From Planctomycetota bacterium (GTDB taxonomy: Bacteria; Planctomycetota; UBA1135; JADKAF01), in contig JAEUHW010000055.1 of NCBI GenBank assembly GCA_016793245.1, positions 1-51,126 on the forward strand: a stretch of 51,126 bases of DNA, given 5' to 3'. The position numbers were made by a program, and so were the translations under genes. Below, in pieces: positions 18,854 through 26,174 of the stretch. Below the pieces are notes generated by a model that was given only the letters and a program-made list of their open reading frames with translations, made no database searches and had not been told where the DNA came from. Every line of letters begins with the position of its first letter. Within the stretch, counting starts at the first letter, position 1.

Positions 18854-21800
18854 ATGAACGATCCGCACGAGAACCCCTCGTCCGCGCCCGACGACTTCGA
18901 TCGCACGCACGCCCGCCCGGGACAGCCGGGTGCGCAACCGCCGCGGCGCGACAGCGAAGAAGACGAGGACGGGCTCGAACGCACGCTCCCCGGAGGGGCT
19001 CGCCCGCAGGCGCCGCAAGACTTCGAGTCGACGCGTCCGCATGGCCGAGGCGACACTCAGCGCCCGCCCGCGCCCAAGGTTCCGCCCGCGTCGGGGGAGA
19101 CGCCCCAGGAGGATCTCGGACGCACGGTGAAGCGCGAGGGCGGCGTCGCGCCCGAGCTGCCCGATGAGCCGGGGATCGAGGCCACCTACGCGCGTCCGGC
19201 CGATGTGCTGAAGACGCGCGCCAGCTCCGCGCCGCGCGGCGAGAAGACCGAGGGCGGGAAGGTGCCGCTGCGGCGCACCGGCATTGGGAAGACCGGAGCG
19301 AGGACCGGCGGAGCGGCGAGCTCGAAGCCTCCGGAGACGGCGCCCGTCACCGGGAGCTCGGACGACCCGCTGATCGGGAAGGTCCTCGGCGGCTGCCGCA
19401 TCGACGCGCGTCTCGGCGCGGGCGGCATGGGCACGGTCTATCGCGCGCGCCAGCTCGAGCTCGATCGCGACGTCGCGCTGAAGATGATCAAGCCGGAGTT
19501 CGCCGCGGACTCCGACTCGCTGAAGCGCTTCCAGCGCGAGGCGAAGGCGGTGGGCAAGTTCCGCACGCCGCACGTGATGCAGATCTATCAGGTCGGCAGC
19601 GAGAACGGGGTGCCGTTCCTCGTGCTCGAGCTCTTGCTCGGAGGGAATCTCCGCGAGCTCGCGGAGAAGCAGCCGAATGGGCGTCTCGCCGTACCCGATG
19701 CGATCCGCTACCTGAAGCAGACGGCGCTGGCGCTCGCCGACGCCGCGGAGAAGGGGCTGATCCACCGCGACATCAAGCCCGACAACTTGATGCTCGACGA
19801 CAAGGGCGTGCTGAAGGTCACCGACTTCGGCATCTCGAAGGCGACGCAGGCCGATGTCTCGATGACGCTCACCGCGGGCGGCATCGTCGGGACGCCGATG
19901 TACATGAGCCCCGAGCAGTGCCGCGGCGAGGAGATCGACTTCCGCAGCGACATGTGGTCGCTCGGCGCCACCTTCTTCTTCTTGCTCACCGGCAAGCCGC
20001 CGGCGAAGGGCTCGTCCTTGCTCGAGCTGATCCGCACGAAGAACGAGGTGCGGAACCTCGACCCCGCGAAGATCCTGCCCGACGCGATCCCGGGGCCGCT
20101 CAGCGACGTCATCCGCAAGCTCACCATGCTCTCGCGCGATGATCGCTATCCCAGCTACGACGCGCTGATCGACGACCTCGACAAGATCAGCGAAGGCCGG
20201 GTCACGCCGCGCTGGCTGCGCCAGCTCGTGCGTTGGTCCGCGGCGGTGATCGTGATCGGCGGCGCGGGTCTCGTCGTGCGCGCGTACTGGGAGCCGATCG
20301 AGGAGCTCGGACGCTCCACCTACGAGCGCTTCTTCGGCGGCAACGCGAAGCCTCCGGAGAAGCCGCCGGAGATCGTCGTCGTCTCGCCCGATCCAACGAT
20401 CGATCTCGTCGGCATCCGCGAGACCGTGCGTTCGCTCTCCGCGCGAGTCGTCGCCGCGCGCGATCTCGAGGAGCTGCGCGCGATCGGCACGGATCTCGAG
20501 GCCGCGCATCCCACGCTCGAGAAGCTGCCCGCCGATTCGCCCGATGCGAACCTCGTGCGCGAGGAGCTGAAGGCGGTCGAAGGCGCGCTGGCTGCGAAGC
20601 GCGAGGAGCTCGCGCGCGCCAGCGAGTCGCGCGACCGTCAGATCCGACTGACCACGCTCACGGCGCAGGTCGCCGAGAACCAGGACCTGCCGCAGCGCAT
20701 CCGCGACATCGAGGAGCTGCTGCGCGCGCTGCCCCAGGACAAGTACTGGGAGCAGCTGCGCACCGGCGCCTCGAACCTCCTCGTCGAAGCGAAGCTGAAG
20801 CTGCTCTCGGGTCGCTTGGCCGAGCTCGAGGAGAAGTTCCGCACCGAAGGTCCGAAGACCGTCGAGACCTTGGCGAGCGAGCTCGTCGTGAAGCTCGAGG
20901 AAGAGAGCACGGCCGCGCCGTTCGAGACGCTGCGCACGCGCGCACGCGACATCGATCACGACGTGAAGGCCGCGCGCGATCTCGAGGTCGCGTTCCCCTC
21001 GCGTCCCGCGGTGCGCTCGCCCTTCGAGGAGATCGCAGTGTTCGTCCGCGAGGTCGAGCGCGAGGCCGCGGAGACGCGGCAGTCGGCGAAGACCGAGATC
21101 CTCGAGCGCTGGGTCGCGAGCTCGCGCTCGAAGGTGCTCGAGAATCCCGAGCTGATCACGGCCGTGAACACGGAGCTCGTGCGCGTCTTCGGAGTCTGCG
21201 ATGCCGCGCGTCAGGCGGGCGACGTGAAGGCGGTGATCCAAGCGCACCGCGAGCTCGAGCAGGGTCTGCGGAACTTGGAGGGCCTCGGCAGCTTCGACCC
21301 GCACACCGTCGTCTCGCGTCAGGCGCACGACGAGCTCGAGCAGTGGATCGCGCAGAACTCGGCCGTCGAGGATCTGCTGAGCGACATCGAAGCCGAGATC
21401 GCGGTGCAGCGCGCGCTCGAGAAGGTGGGCGCCTGGCTGCGGCACAAGGCGACGGCGGAGAGTGTCGCGAAGGAGCTCAGCACGCGCGCCGGCGCGGAGA
21501 ACGTGCGCGGCGACGAGCGGGCCGAAGCGGCCCTGACGCGGCTGAGGAACGAGATGCGCTTCTGGACGGCGCTCGCCGAGCGCAGCGAGAAGGCGCTCTC
21601 GTCGCTCGCGAAGGGCGAGCTCGGCGCGGCCGAGAAGGCGCTCGCGCTCACCGAGCCCGAGTTCGCCGGCCGAGACGTGGCGAAGGTCGAGGAGATCGCG
21701 GTCCTGCGCGGCGCGCTGGCCGAGCTTCGAGCCGCCTTCGCGAAGGCCCTGGGCGAGCTCGACCCGGCCGCGGCGAACGAGCTCTTCGATGCGGCGCGGC

Positions 21801-22576
21801 GCGGCCTCAGCGGCTTGCCCGATGCGCTCGCCGGTCGTTCGGCGGCGCGCATCTACGCCGAGCAGTGCGCGGAGAAGTGCAAGAAGCTCGAGGAGTCCTC
21901 GCGCGGCATGCTGCGCGTCCGCGGAGGCGAGGTCGTGATTGCGACCGGCCAAGGTGCCGCGATCGACGGCACGCATGCCGTGGAGTCGTTCTTCCTCGAT
22001 CGCCGCGAGCTCGATCGCGCGACCTTCAAGGCGCAGCTCGATGCGAACGCCTTGCGCGGTCTCGCCGAGGCCGAGCTCCAGGAGCTCCGCATGCGCGACT
22101 TCTCCGCTCGTCCCGATCTGCCGGCGCTCGAGCTGAGCCGCGCCGCGGCGTCCGCGTGCCTCCAGGCGCTCGGCCGCGAGCTGCCGACGCACGCCGAGTG
22201 GTGGCTCGCGACGAAGGGGCCGGGCGCGAACGACGCGTTCCCGTGGGGCAATAACTTCAAGGACGGCGGCATCGAGGTGCGCACCGAGCCCGTCGAGGTG
22301 CGGAACGACGCCCATCCGCTCAGCGTCGGCGGCGAGGAGGCCTATCACTTGATCGGCAACGCCGCCGAGTGGGTCTCCAACGAAGCGAAGCAGCCCGACG
22401 GAGTGCGCGGCATGGTGGTCGGCGGCAGCTTCGGAGCTTCGCTGCAGGAGCTCTCGAGCGCCGCGCGCGGCCGCGTGCGCGTCGTGCGTCTCACGGGCGC
22501 CATCGAGAAGTCGATCGGCTGCCGCGGCGTCGTGCGCCCGCGCGCCGTGTTCGGGAATCTCGTGCCGAAGAGCTGA
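18854..22576 (+). CDS. ppkA: PpkA-like Ser/Thr kinase with C-terminal formylglycine-enzyme-like domain
   Basis: 1240 residues from ATG 18854. The N-terminal 160 residues are Pro/Glu-rich and contain five spaced threonine motifs (FDRT 18, LERT 44, FEST 60, LGRT 91, IEAT 111). A Hanks kinase domain spans about 175-440: GAGGMGTVY (about 189), VALKMIK, HRDIKPDN (about 303), DFG (about 324), MSPEQ (about 351). One membrane helix lies at about 460-478 (AAVIVIGGAGLVV). A long helical, Glu/Arg-rich extracytoplasmic region follows, then an FGE-sulfatase/SUMF1-like domain from about 1020 (FFLDRRELDR, LPTHAEWWLA, FPWGNN, NAAEWVSNE, GGSF). PpkA of Pseudomonas likewise activates the T6SS by phosphorylating Fha. 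The frame is open to 18659 but those residues overlap the hcp2 terminator and look non-coding. Position as last T6SS gene supports a regulatory role. Confidence 0.88.
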   Translation: MNDPHENPSSAPDDFDRTHARPGQPGAQPPRRDSEEDEDGLERTLPGGARPQAPQDFESTRPHGRGDTQRPPAPKVPPASGETPQEDLGRTVKREGGVAPELPDEPGIEATYARPADVLKTRASSAPRGEKTEGGKVPLRRTGIGKTGARTGGAASSKPPETAPVTGSSDDPLIGKVLGGCRIDARLGAGGMGTVYRARQLELDRDVALKMIKPEFAADSDSLKRFQREAKAVGKFRTPHVMQIYQVGSENGVPFLVLELLLGGNLRELAEKQPNGRLAVPDAIRYLKQTALALADAAEKGLIHRDIKPDNLMLDDKGVLKVTDFGISKATQADVSMTLTAGGIVGTPMYMSPEQCRGEEIDFRSDMWSLGATFFFLLTGKPPAKGSSLLELIRTKNEVRNLDPAKILPDAIPGPLSDVIRKLTMLSRDDRYPSYDALIDDLDKISEGRVTPRWLRQLVRWSAAVIVIGGAGLVVRAYWEPIEELGRSTYERFFGGNAKPPEKPPEIVVVSPDPTIDLVGIRETVRSLSARVVAARDLEELRAIGTDLEAAHPTLEKLPADSPDANLVREELKAVEGALAAKREELARASESRDRQIRLTTLTAQVAENQDLPQRIRDIEELLRALPQDKYWEQLRTGASNLLVEAKLKLLSGRLAELEEKFRTEGPKTVETLASELVVKLEEESTAAPFETLRTRARDIDHDVKAARDLEVAFPSRPAVRSPFEEIAVFVREVEREAAETRQSAKTEILERWVASSRSKVLENPELITAVNTELVRVFGVCDAARQAGDVKAVIQAHRELEQGLRNLEGLGSFDPHTVVSRQAHDELEQWIAQNSAVEDLLSDIEAEIAVQRALEKVGAWLRHKATAESVAKELSTRAGAENVRGDERAEAALTRLRNEMRFWTALAERSEKALSSLAKGELGAAEKALALTEPEFAGRDVAKVEEIAVLRGALAELRAAFAKALGELDPAAANELFDAARRGLSGLPDALAGRSAARIYAEQCAEKCKKLEESSRGMLRVRGGEVVIATGQGAAIDGTHAVESFFLDRRELDRATFKAQLDANALRGLAEAELQELRMRDFSARPDLPALELSRAAASACLQALGRELPTHAEWWLATKGPGANDAFPWGNNFKDGGIEVRTEPVEVRNDAHPLSVGGEEAYHLIGNAAEWVSNEAKQPDGVRGMVVGGSFGASLQELSSAARGRVRVVRLTGAIEKSIGCRGVVRPRAVFGNLVPKS

Positions 22577-22580
22577 CCAC

Positions 22581-22621
22581 CGTTGCACAGTAAAGGTGCC
22601 AGGCACCTTTACTGTGCAACG
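22581..22621. repeat. Palindrome family A, copy 1 (41 bases, perfect)
   Basis: Arms of 20 bases (22581-22600, ending AAAGGTGCC, and 22602-22621, starting GGCACCTTT) around a single central A. It begins 4 bases after the ppkA stop. Two more copies with near-identical arms stand at 36661-36705 and 43578-43614. In RNA it would form a very stable hairpin and may serve as the 3' end of the ppkA message. Confidence 0.9.
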
Positions 22622-22643
22622 ACGGCTCACTAGCCGCCGACAC

Positions 22644-22667
22644 CTAGCGGGGATAGTTCCCCGCTAG
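22644..22667. repeat. Palindrome family C, copy 3
   Basis: CTAGCGGGGA (22644-22653), loop TAGT, TCCCCGCTAG (22658-22667). The reverse-strand lipoprotein gene ends inside it: its TAG stop is the complement of 22664-22666. Related to copies at 10866 and 49669. Confidence 0.8.
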
Positions 22668-23047
22668 CCGCCCACGAAGTCGGGATTCGTGCGCAGCACG
22701 AAGAGATGCTGGCGCGGGTCGGTGTACTGCAGCTCGCGCATCTCGGCGTAGTAGGCGCCGGTCGCCGCGGGGTCCGGCGGGACCACCTTGCCTTGCGCGT
22801 CATAGCGCGTGGGATAGAGCTTCAAGTTCACGCGCTCCTTCTCGAACTCGAGCTTCACCTCGCAGTCCGTGTAGCGCTTCGCGTCGAGCGCTTCCTTGAA
22901 GTCGCGGTCCACGACGACCAGGCAGGGCACCGAGTTGCCGTCGAAGTTGATGGCCTTCACGTCGAAGGACTTCGTCGGCGTCGAGCCGCACGAGGTGACC
23001 AGCGCCGCGAGTCCGAAGAGAGCGAGGTTGCGGAGAGGGGCGTTCAT
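22664..23047 (-). CDS. Small lipoprotein of unknown function
   Basis: 127 residues. The N-terminus MNAPLRNLALFGLAALVTSCGS has a lipobox (LVTSC, Cys at about 20), so a signal-peptidase II lipoprotein is predicted. The mature part is mixed charged, with DRDFKEALDAKRYTDCEVKLEFE and a C-terminal REMRELQYTDPRQHLFV-like segment; I do not recognise a family. The ATG lies two bases after the stop of the PEGA lipoprotein gene, so the two are almost certainly co-translated. The longer open frame upstream of 23047 overlaps the PEGA gene and is rejected. The stop codon falls within palindrome family C. Confidence 0.75.
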   Translation of the reverse strand: MNAPLRNLALFGLAALVTSCGSTPTKSFDVKAINFDGNSVPCLVVVDRDFKEALDAKRYTDCEVKLEFEKERVNLKLYPTRYDAQGKVVPPDPAATGAYYAEMRELQYTDPRQHLFVLRTNPDFVGG

Positions 23048-23049
23048 GA

Positions 23050-23352
23050 TCACCTCAGATCGAACGTGACTTCGCCGCTGCGCGGCACGTTGTCGTGGGT
23101 AAAGACCTGCGTGCCGACTTGCTTGCCGGCGGGATGCACGACCTGGACATAGACGCGATCGCCTTCGTCGAAGGGCAGCGCGACGTCGGTCGGCGTGTTC
23201 CCCATGAGCTGACCGTTCACATAGATGCGGGCGGTCTCGGGCTGCGAGGAGACGTGCACGACGGGCTTGCTGCCGCACGAGGCGAGCAGCAGCGCGGGCA
23301 CCAGCAGGAGGGCGGGCGCCATGCGCCCGAGAGAACGGTGGTTTGGTTTCAT
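23050..23352 (-). CDS. PEGA-domain lipoprotein
   Basis: 100 residues from the ATG at 23352 (MKPNHRSLGRMAPALLLVPALLLASCGS), with a clear lipobox LLASC at about residue 26. Residues about 35-75 form a PEGA domain (SSQPETARIYVNGQLMGNTP, then DVALPF), a small beta fold common in surface lipoproteins. The open frame reaches 23418, but those 22 residues would precede the signal peptide and are less plausible; an internal Met at residue 11 is another possible start. It forms a two-gene unit with the following lipoprotein. The 124-base gap to the cupin gene upstream holds no recognisable terminator or promoter. Confidence 0.78.
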   Translation of the reverse strand: MKPNHRSLGRMAPALLLVPALLLASCGSKPVVHVSSQPETARIYVNGQLMGNTPTDVALPFDEGDRVYVQVVHPAGKQVGTQVFTHDNVPRSGEVTFDLR

Positions 23353-23476
23353 GCGGAGAGGGGGCGTCGCGCCGAGGAAGAGGAAAGCTCGTCCCGGCTC
23401 GTTCGCTCGGCCGTTCACGGACGCCGCAACCTACAGAACCCCGGCAGGGCGGCGCAAGCGCGGGGCGCCGTCGTTC

Positions 23477-24055
23477 TCAGGAAGCGCCGAGCTCGTCGCC
23501 CAAGCCGGAGGAGATGAGGAGCAGGCAGCCCTCCTCGGTGTCCTGCACTCCGTGGGCGCTGCCGCGGAGCGCGATCTGGTAGTCCCCGCGCCGCAGGATC
23601 TCGCCGCCGACGCGCAGCGAGCCCTCGAGGACCAGGCACTCCTCGTCGTCGCCGTGGCGGTGGCGCGGATACGCCGCGCCCGCTGCCATGCGGACGAGCA
23701 TGGTCACGCGGCGCGCCGCCGGATCGACGTGGAGGCGCTTCACCTCGACGCCGGGCTGCTCGGTGCGCTCCCAGAGATCCGTGCGCGACGCGCGGACCGT
23801 GAGGATGCCGGGCTCGTTCTCCTCGGCCGGAACGGCGCCCCACGATTTCCAGACCTGCACGCCTTCGGGACTCGCGGGGCGCGGGGCGGTTGCGGGGAAC
23901 GACTCCGCGATCCGGCGCTCGATCGCGCCGAAGAGCCCCGGCGGGGGCGGTACGGACGGAGCAAGAGCGGCCGCGAGCTCGCCGGCCAAGGCGTCGCTCT
24001 CGGGCAGGCCGAGCTCCGCCGCGTCGAGCGGGTCGTTCGGTCCAGGGTCGGTCAC
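23477..24055 (-). CDS. ChrR-type cupin protein, probable anti-sigma factor
   Basis: 192 residues. The C-terminal half (about 95-190) is a cupin of the ChrR type: VKRLHVDPAARRVTMLVRM, then PRHRHGDDEECLVLEGSLRVG with the metal-ligand pattern HxH-x4-E-like, GDYQIALRGSAHG and a final His. ChrR proteins bind ECF sigma factors through an N-terminal zinc domain with HxxxCxxC. Here the N-terminal 60 residues contain no such motif (no Cys at all), so the zinc-binding anti-sigma domain appears to be lost or replaced. The gene stands directly downstream of an ECF sigma gene (55-base gap), as in known sigma/ChrR pairs. Regulation of the sigma by this protein is inferred from that context. Confidence 0.75.
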   Translation of the reverse strand: MTDPGPNDPLDAAELGLPESDALAGELAAALAPSVPPPPGLFGAIERRIAESFPATAPRPASPEGVQVWKSWGAVPAEENEPGILTVRASRTDLWERTEQPGVEVKRLHVDPAARRVTMLVRMAAGAAYPRHRHGDDEECLVLEGSLRVGGEILRRGDYQIALRGSAHGVQDTEEGCLLLISSGLGDELGAS

Positions 24056-24110
24056 GGGTGCATCCTCGGGCTCGCGGGGCCGCGCGCGCCGGAGTGGAGA
24101 GCAGTACGCA

Positions 24111-24725
24111 TCAGGCCGGCTCCACGGATCTCAGGACTTGGGCGAGTCGGGTCAGAGCGAGGCGGATCCTCGTCTTCACCGTACCGAGCGGGATCCCGAG
24201 GCGCTCGGCGATCGCGGTGTGCGGGAGCCCTTCCCAGAAGGACAGCGCGAGGACCGCGGCTTGCTCGGGCGGCAGCGAACGCGTCGCCGCGCGCACGCGT
24301 TCGCGGCGCTCGGCCAACTCGGCGCCAGCCGAAGCCGCCGTCCCCGCATCGGCGGGAAGTGCTTCGAGGGCGAAGGGCGGTTCGGGGGCGGTTGCGGCGC
24401 TCCGCCGCGCGGCGCGCAAGCCGTCCAATGCGGCGGAGCGCGCCAACGCGAGCAGCCAGGCCAACGCGTCGCCGCGCGCGGGATCGTAGGTCGCGGCGCG
24501 TCGCCAAGCGCGGACGAAGGTCTCCACCGTGGCCTCTTCCGCGAGCCGCGCGTCGCCGGTGATCCGCAGCGCGAGACCGTGAACGCGCGGCGAGGCCGCG
24601 TCGTAGATCGCGCGCAACGACTCCGAGCGCCCCGCGCGCAGCGCGAGCATCTCGGCGTGCAGCGGATCGCCGACGCGGGCCTTGGCGGAGGGACAGGTGG
24701 GGCTCGGTTCCATCACGGAGAGCAT
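24111..24725 (-). CDS. ECF-type RNA polymerase sigma factor
   Basis: 204 residues (an internal start at 24713, MEPSP, would give 200). Region 2: LRAIYDAASPRVHGLALRITG, LAEEATVETFVRAWRRAATYDP and LAWLLALARSAALDGLR. Region 4: LPPEQAAVLALSFWEGLPHT and AIAERLGIPLGTVKTRIRLAL, a typical helix-turn-helix. The order and the adjacent ChrR-type cupin gene resemble the RpoE-ChrR (ECF11) class that responds to singlet oxygen and related stress. Divergent from it lies the TPR/DUF4331 operon, a neighbour seen with this sigma class. Autoregulation is expected but the sequence does not prove it. Confidence 0.9.
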   Translation of the reverse strand: MLSVMEPSPTCPSAKARVGDPLHAEMLALRAGRSESLRAIYDAASPRVHGLALRITGDARLAEEATVETFVRAWRRAATYDPARGDALAWLLALARSAALDGLRAARRSAATAPEPPFALEALPADAGTAASAGAELAERRERVRAATRSLPPEQAAVLALSFWEGLPHTAIAERLGIPLGTVKTRIRLALTRLAQVLRSVEPA

Positions 24726-24772
24726 GCAGCTCGCTCGGCATTAGAGCGCGCGCGATGCGAATCGAGAAGCTG

Positions 24773-24799
24773 AGATCCGGCGCGTTCGAGGGCGACGTA
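24773..24799 (+). promoter_or_regulatory. Possible ECF11-like promoter for the TPR/DUF4331 operon
   Basis: AGATCC (24773-24778) and CGTA (24796-24799) are separated by 17 bases, close to the RpoE/ChrR-type consensus TGATCC-N16-18-CGTA. It lies 35-60 bases before the ATG at 24834 in the divergent gap next to the sigma gene. The first box deviates at its first two bases, so this is tentative. Confidence 0.35.
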
Positions 24800-24833
24800 G
24801 GTCGAGTCGCAGCTCTCCTCCGTGGATCCATCG

Positions 24834-26174
24834 ATGTCTCATCGCTCGCTCGCCTTCGCTCTGCTCGGTCTCGCGGCACTCCTCCTCGCCTCTGCATGTC
24901 GCGAGGAACCTGCCTCGCGCTCGGTCATGACGGGTTCCACGAACGCGACGCCGCGGAACCTCGGCGCGCGCGAGCTCGCGCTGGCGCGCGTCGGCGGCGG
25001 GGGCGAGGTCGCGGAAGAGATCGCGCGATTGCAGAACGAGCTGCGCCTGCGCCCGGCGCAGGGGCCGCGTTGGGAGCGCTTGGGCTGGCTCTTCGTCGCG
25101 CACGCGCGCCGCACGCGCGACGAGGGCTTCTACGCGCAGGCCGAAGCGTGTGCGCGTTGCCTCGCGGAGATCGCCGAGCACGCGCCCGATGCGTTGCTGC
25201 TGCGCGGTCATGTCGCGTTCGCACGGCATGAATTCGCGGGCGCGCTCGCTCTGGCCGACGAGCTCTGCGCGCAGCGCGGGCGCGCGTTCGATCACGGCTT
25301 GCGCGGGGATTCACTGCTCGAGCTCGGGCGCCTCGACGAAGCGGCGTCGGCGTATCAGCGCATGCTCGACGAGAAGCCCTGCCTGCAGTCGTACGCGCGC
25401 GCCGGCATCCTCTGCGCGCAGCGCGGTGAGATGGCGCGCGCGCTGGAGCTGCTCGAGATGGCGTGCAAGGCGGCGAGCCCGCGCGACGCGGAGGCCGCGG
25501 CGTGGGCTTACGGCGAATGGGCGCGCCATCTCGCGTGGAACGGCGAGAACGAGCGCGCACTGCGCACGCTCGAGATCGCCGACTCCTATCTCGCGGGCCA
25601 TGCGCCGAACGCGCTGCTGCGCGCGCGCTTGCTCGCGGCTCGTGGCGATGCCGAGCTCGCGCTCTCGCAAGTGCGTCGCGCGCTCGCGAGCGAGGAGAGC
25701 GTCGAGGCGCGCTGGCTGCTCGCGGATCTCTTGCGCGCGCGCGGCGACGAAGCTGCGGCGCGCGCGGAGGAAGCGAAGCTGATCGCACCCGCGAGCGCGC
25801 ATCTCGACAAGCGCGCTCTCGCGTTCTTCCTCGCGACGCGCGGGAGCGATCACGAGCGCGCGATCGAGCTCGCGCGAGCGGAGCTCGCGACACGCGACGG
25901 CGCGCTCGCGCGCGCCGCGCTGCAGCTCGCGCTGCGCCGATCCGGCCGCGCAGCCGAGCTCGCCGCAGAGCTGGCGCAAGAGTCCGTGAGCGAAGCCTGC
26001 GATCCGCGCGTGCAGCTCGTGCAGGCGCTCGTGCAGCCCGATCCCGAGCGCCGCGCCGCACATCTCGTGTGCGCCGAGCGCGGCGCCTCGGTTCTCCAAT
26101 CTTCCGAGCGCGCGCTGCTCCTCTCGGCGCGCGCTGCCCTTCCCCCGAGCCAACTCTCCGGAGCTCTCCGATGA
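24834..26174 (+). CDS. TPR-containing lipoprotein
   Basis: 446 residues from ATG 24834. The signal segment LAFALLGLAALLLASACREE carries a lipobox (LASAC, Cys about 22). From about residue 50 the protein is all helical, with repeated TPR-like units (RWERLGWLFVAHARRT, LLLRGHVAFARHEFAGALAL, LLELGRLDEAASAYQRML, RALRTLEIADSYLAGHAP). It is Ala/Arg/Glu-rich throughout. A GTG 12 bases earlier could also start the protein. The TGA overlaps the ATG of the DUF4331 gene (ATGA), so the two are coupled. It probably acts as a periplasmic or outer-membrane partner of the DUF4331 protein; that role is inferred. Confidence 0.82.
   Translation: MSHRSLAFALLGLAALLLASACREEPASRSVMTGSTNATPRNLGARELALARVGGGGEVAEEIARLQNELRLRPAQGPRWERLGWLFVAHARRTRDEGFYAQAEACARCLAEIAEHAPDALLLRGHVAFARHEFAGALALADELCAQRGRAFDHGLRGDSLLELGRLDEAASAYQRMLDEKPCLQSYARAGILCAQRGEMARALELLEMACKAASPRDAEAAAWAYGEWARHLAWNGENERALRTLEIADSYLAGHAPNALLRARLLAARGDAELALSQVRRALASEESVEARWLLADLLRARGDEAAARAEEAKLIAPASAHLDKRALAFFLATRGSDHERAIELARAELATRDGALARAALQLALRRSGRAAELAAELAQESVSEACDPRVQLVQALVQPDPERRAAHLVCAERGASVLQSSERALLLSARAALPPSQLSGALR

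Noticed and set aside
18668..22630. Minus-strand open frame opposite the kinase
   Set aside because: Shadow of a real gene; composition is biased as expected from complement codons.
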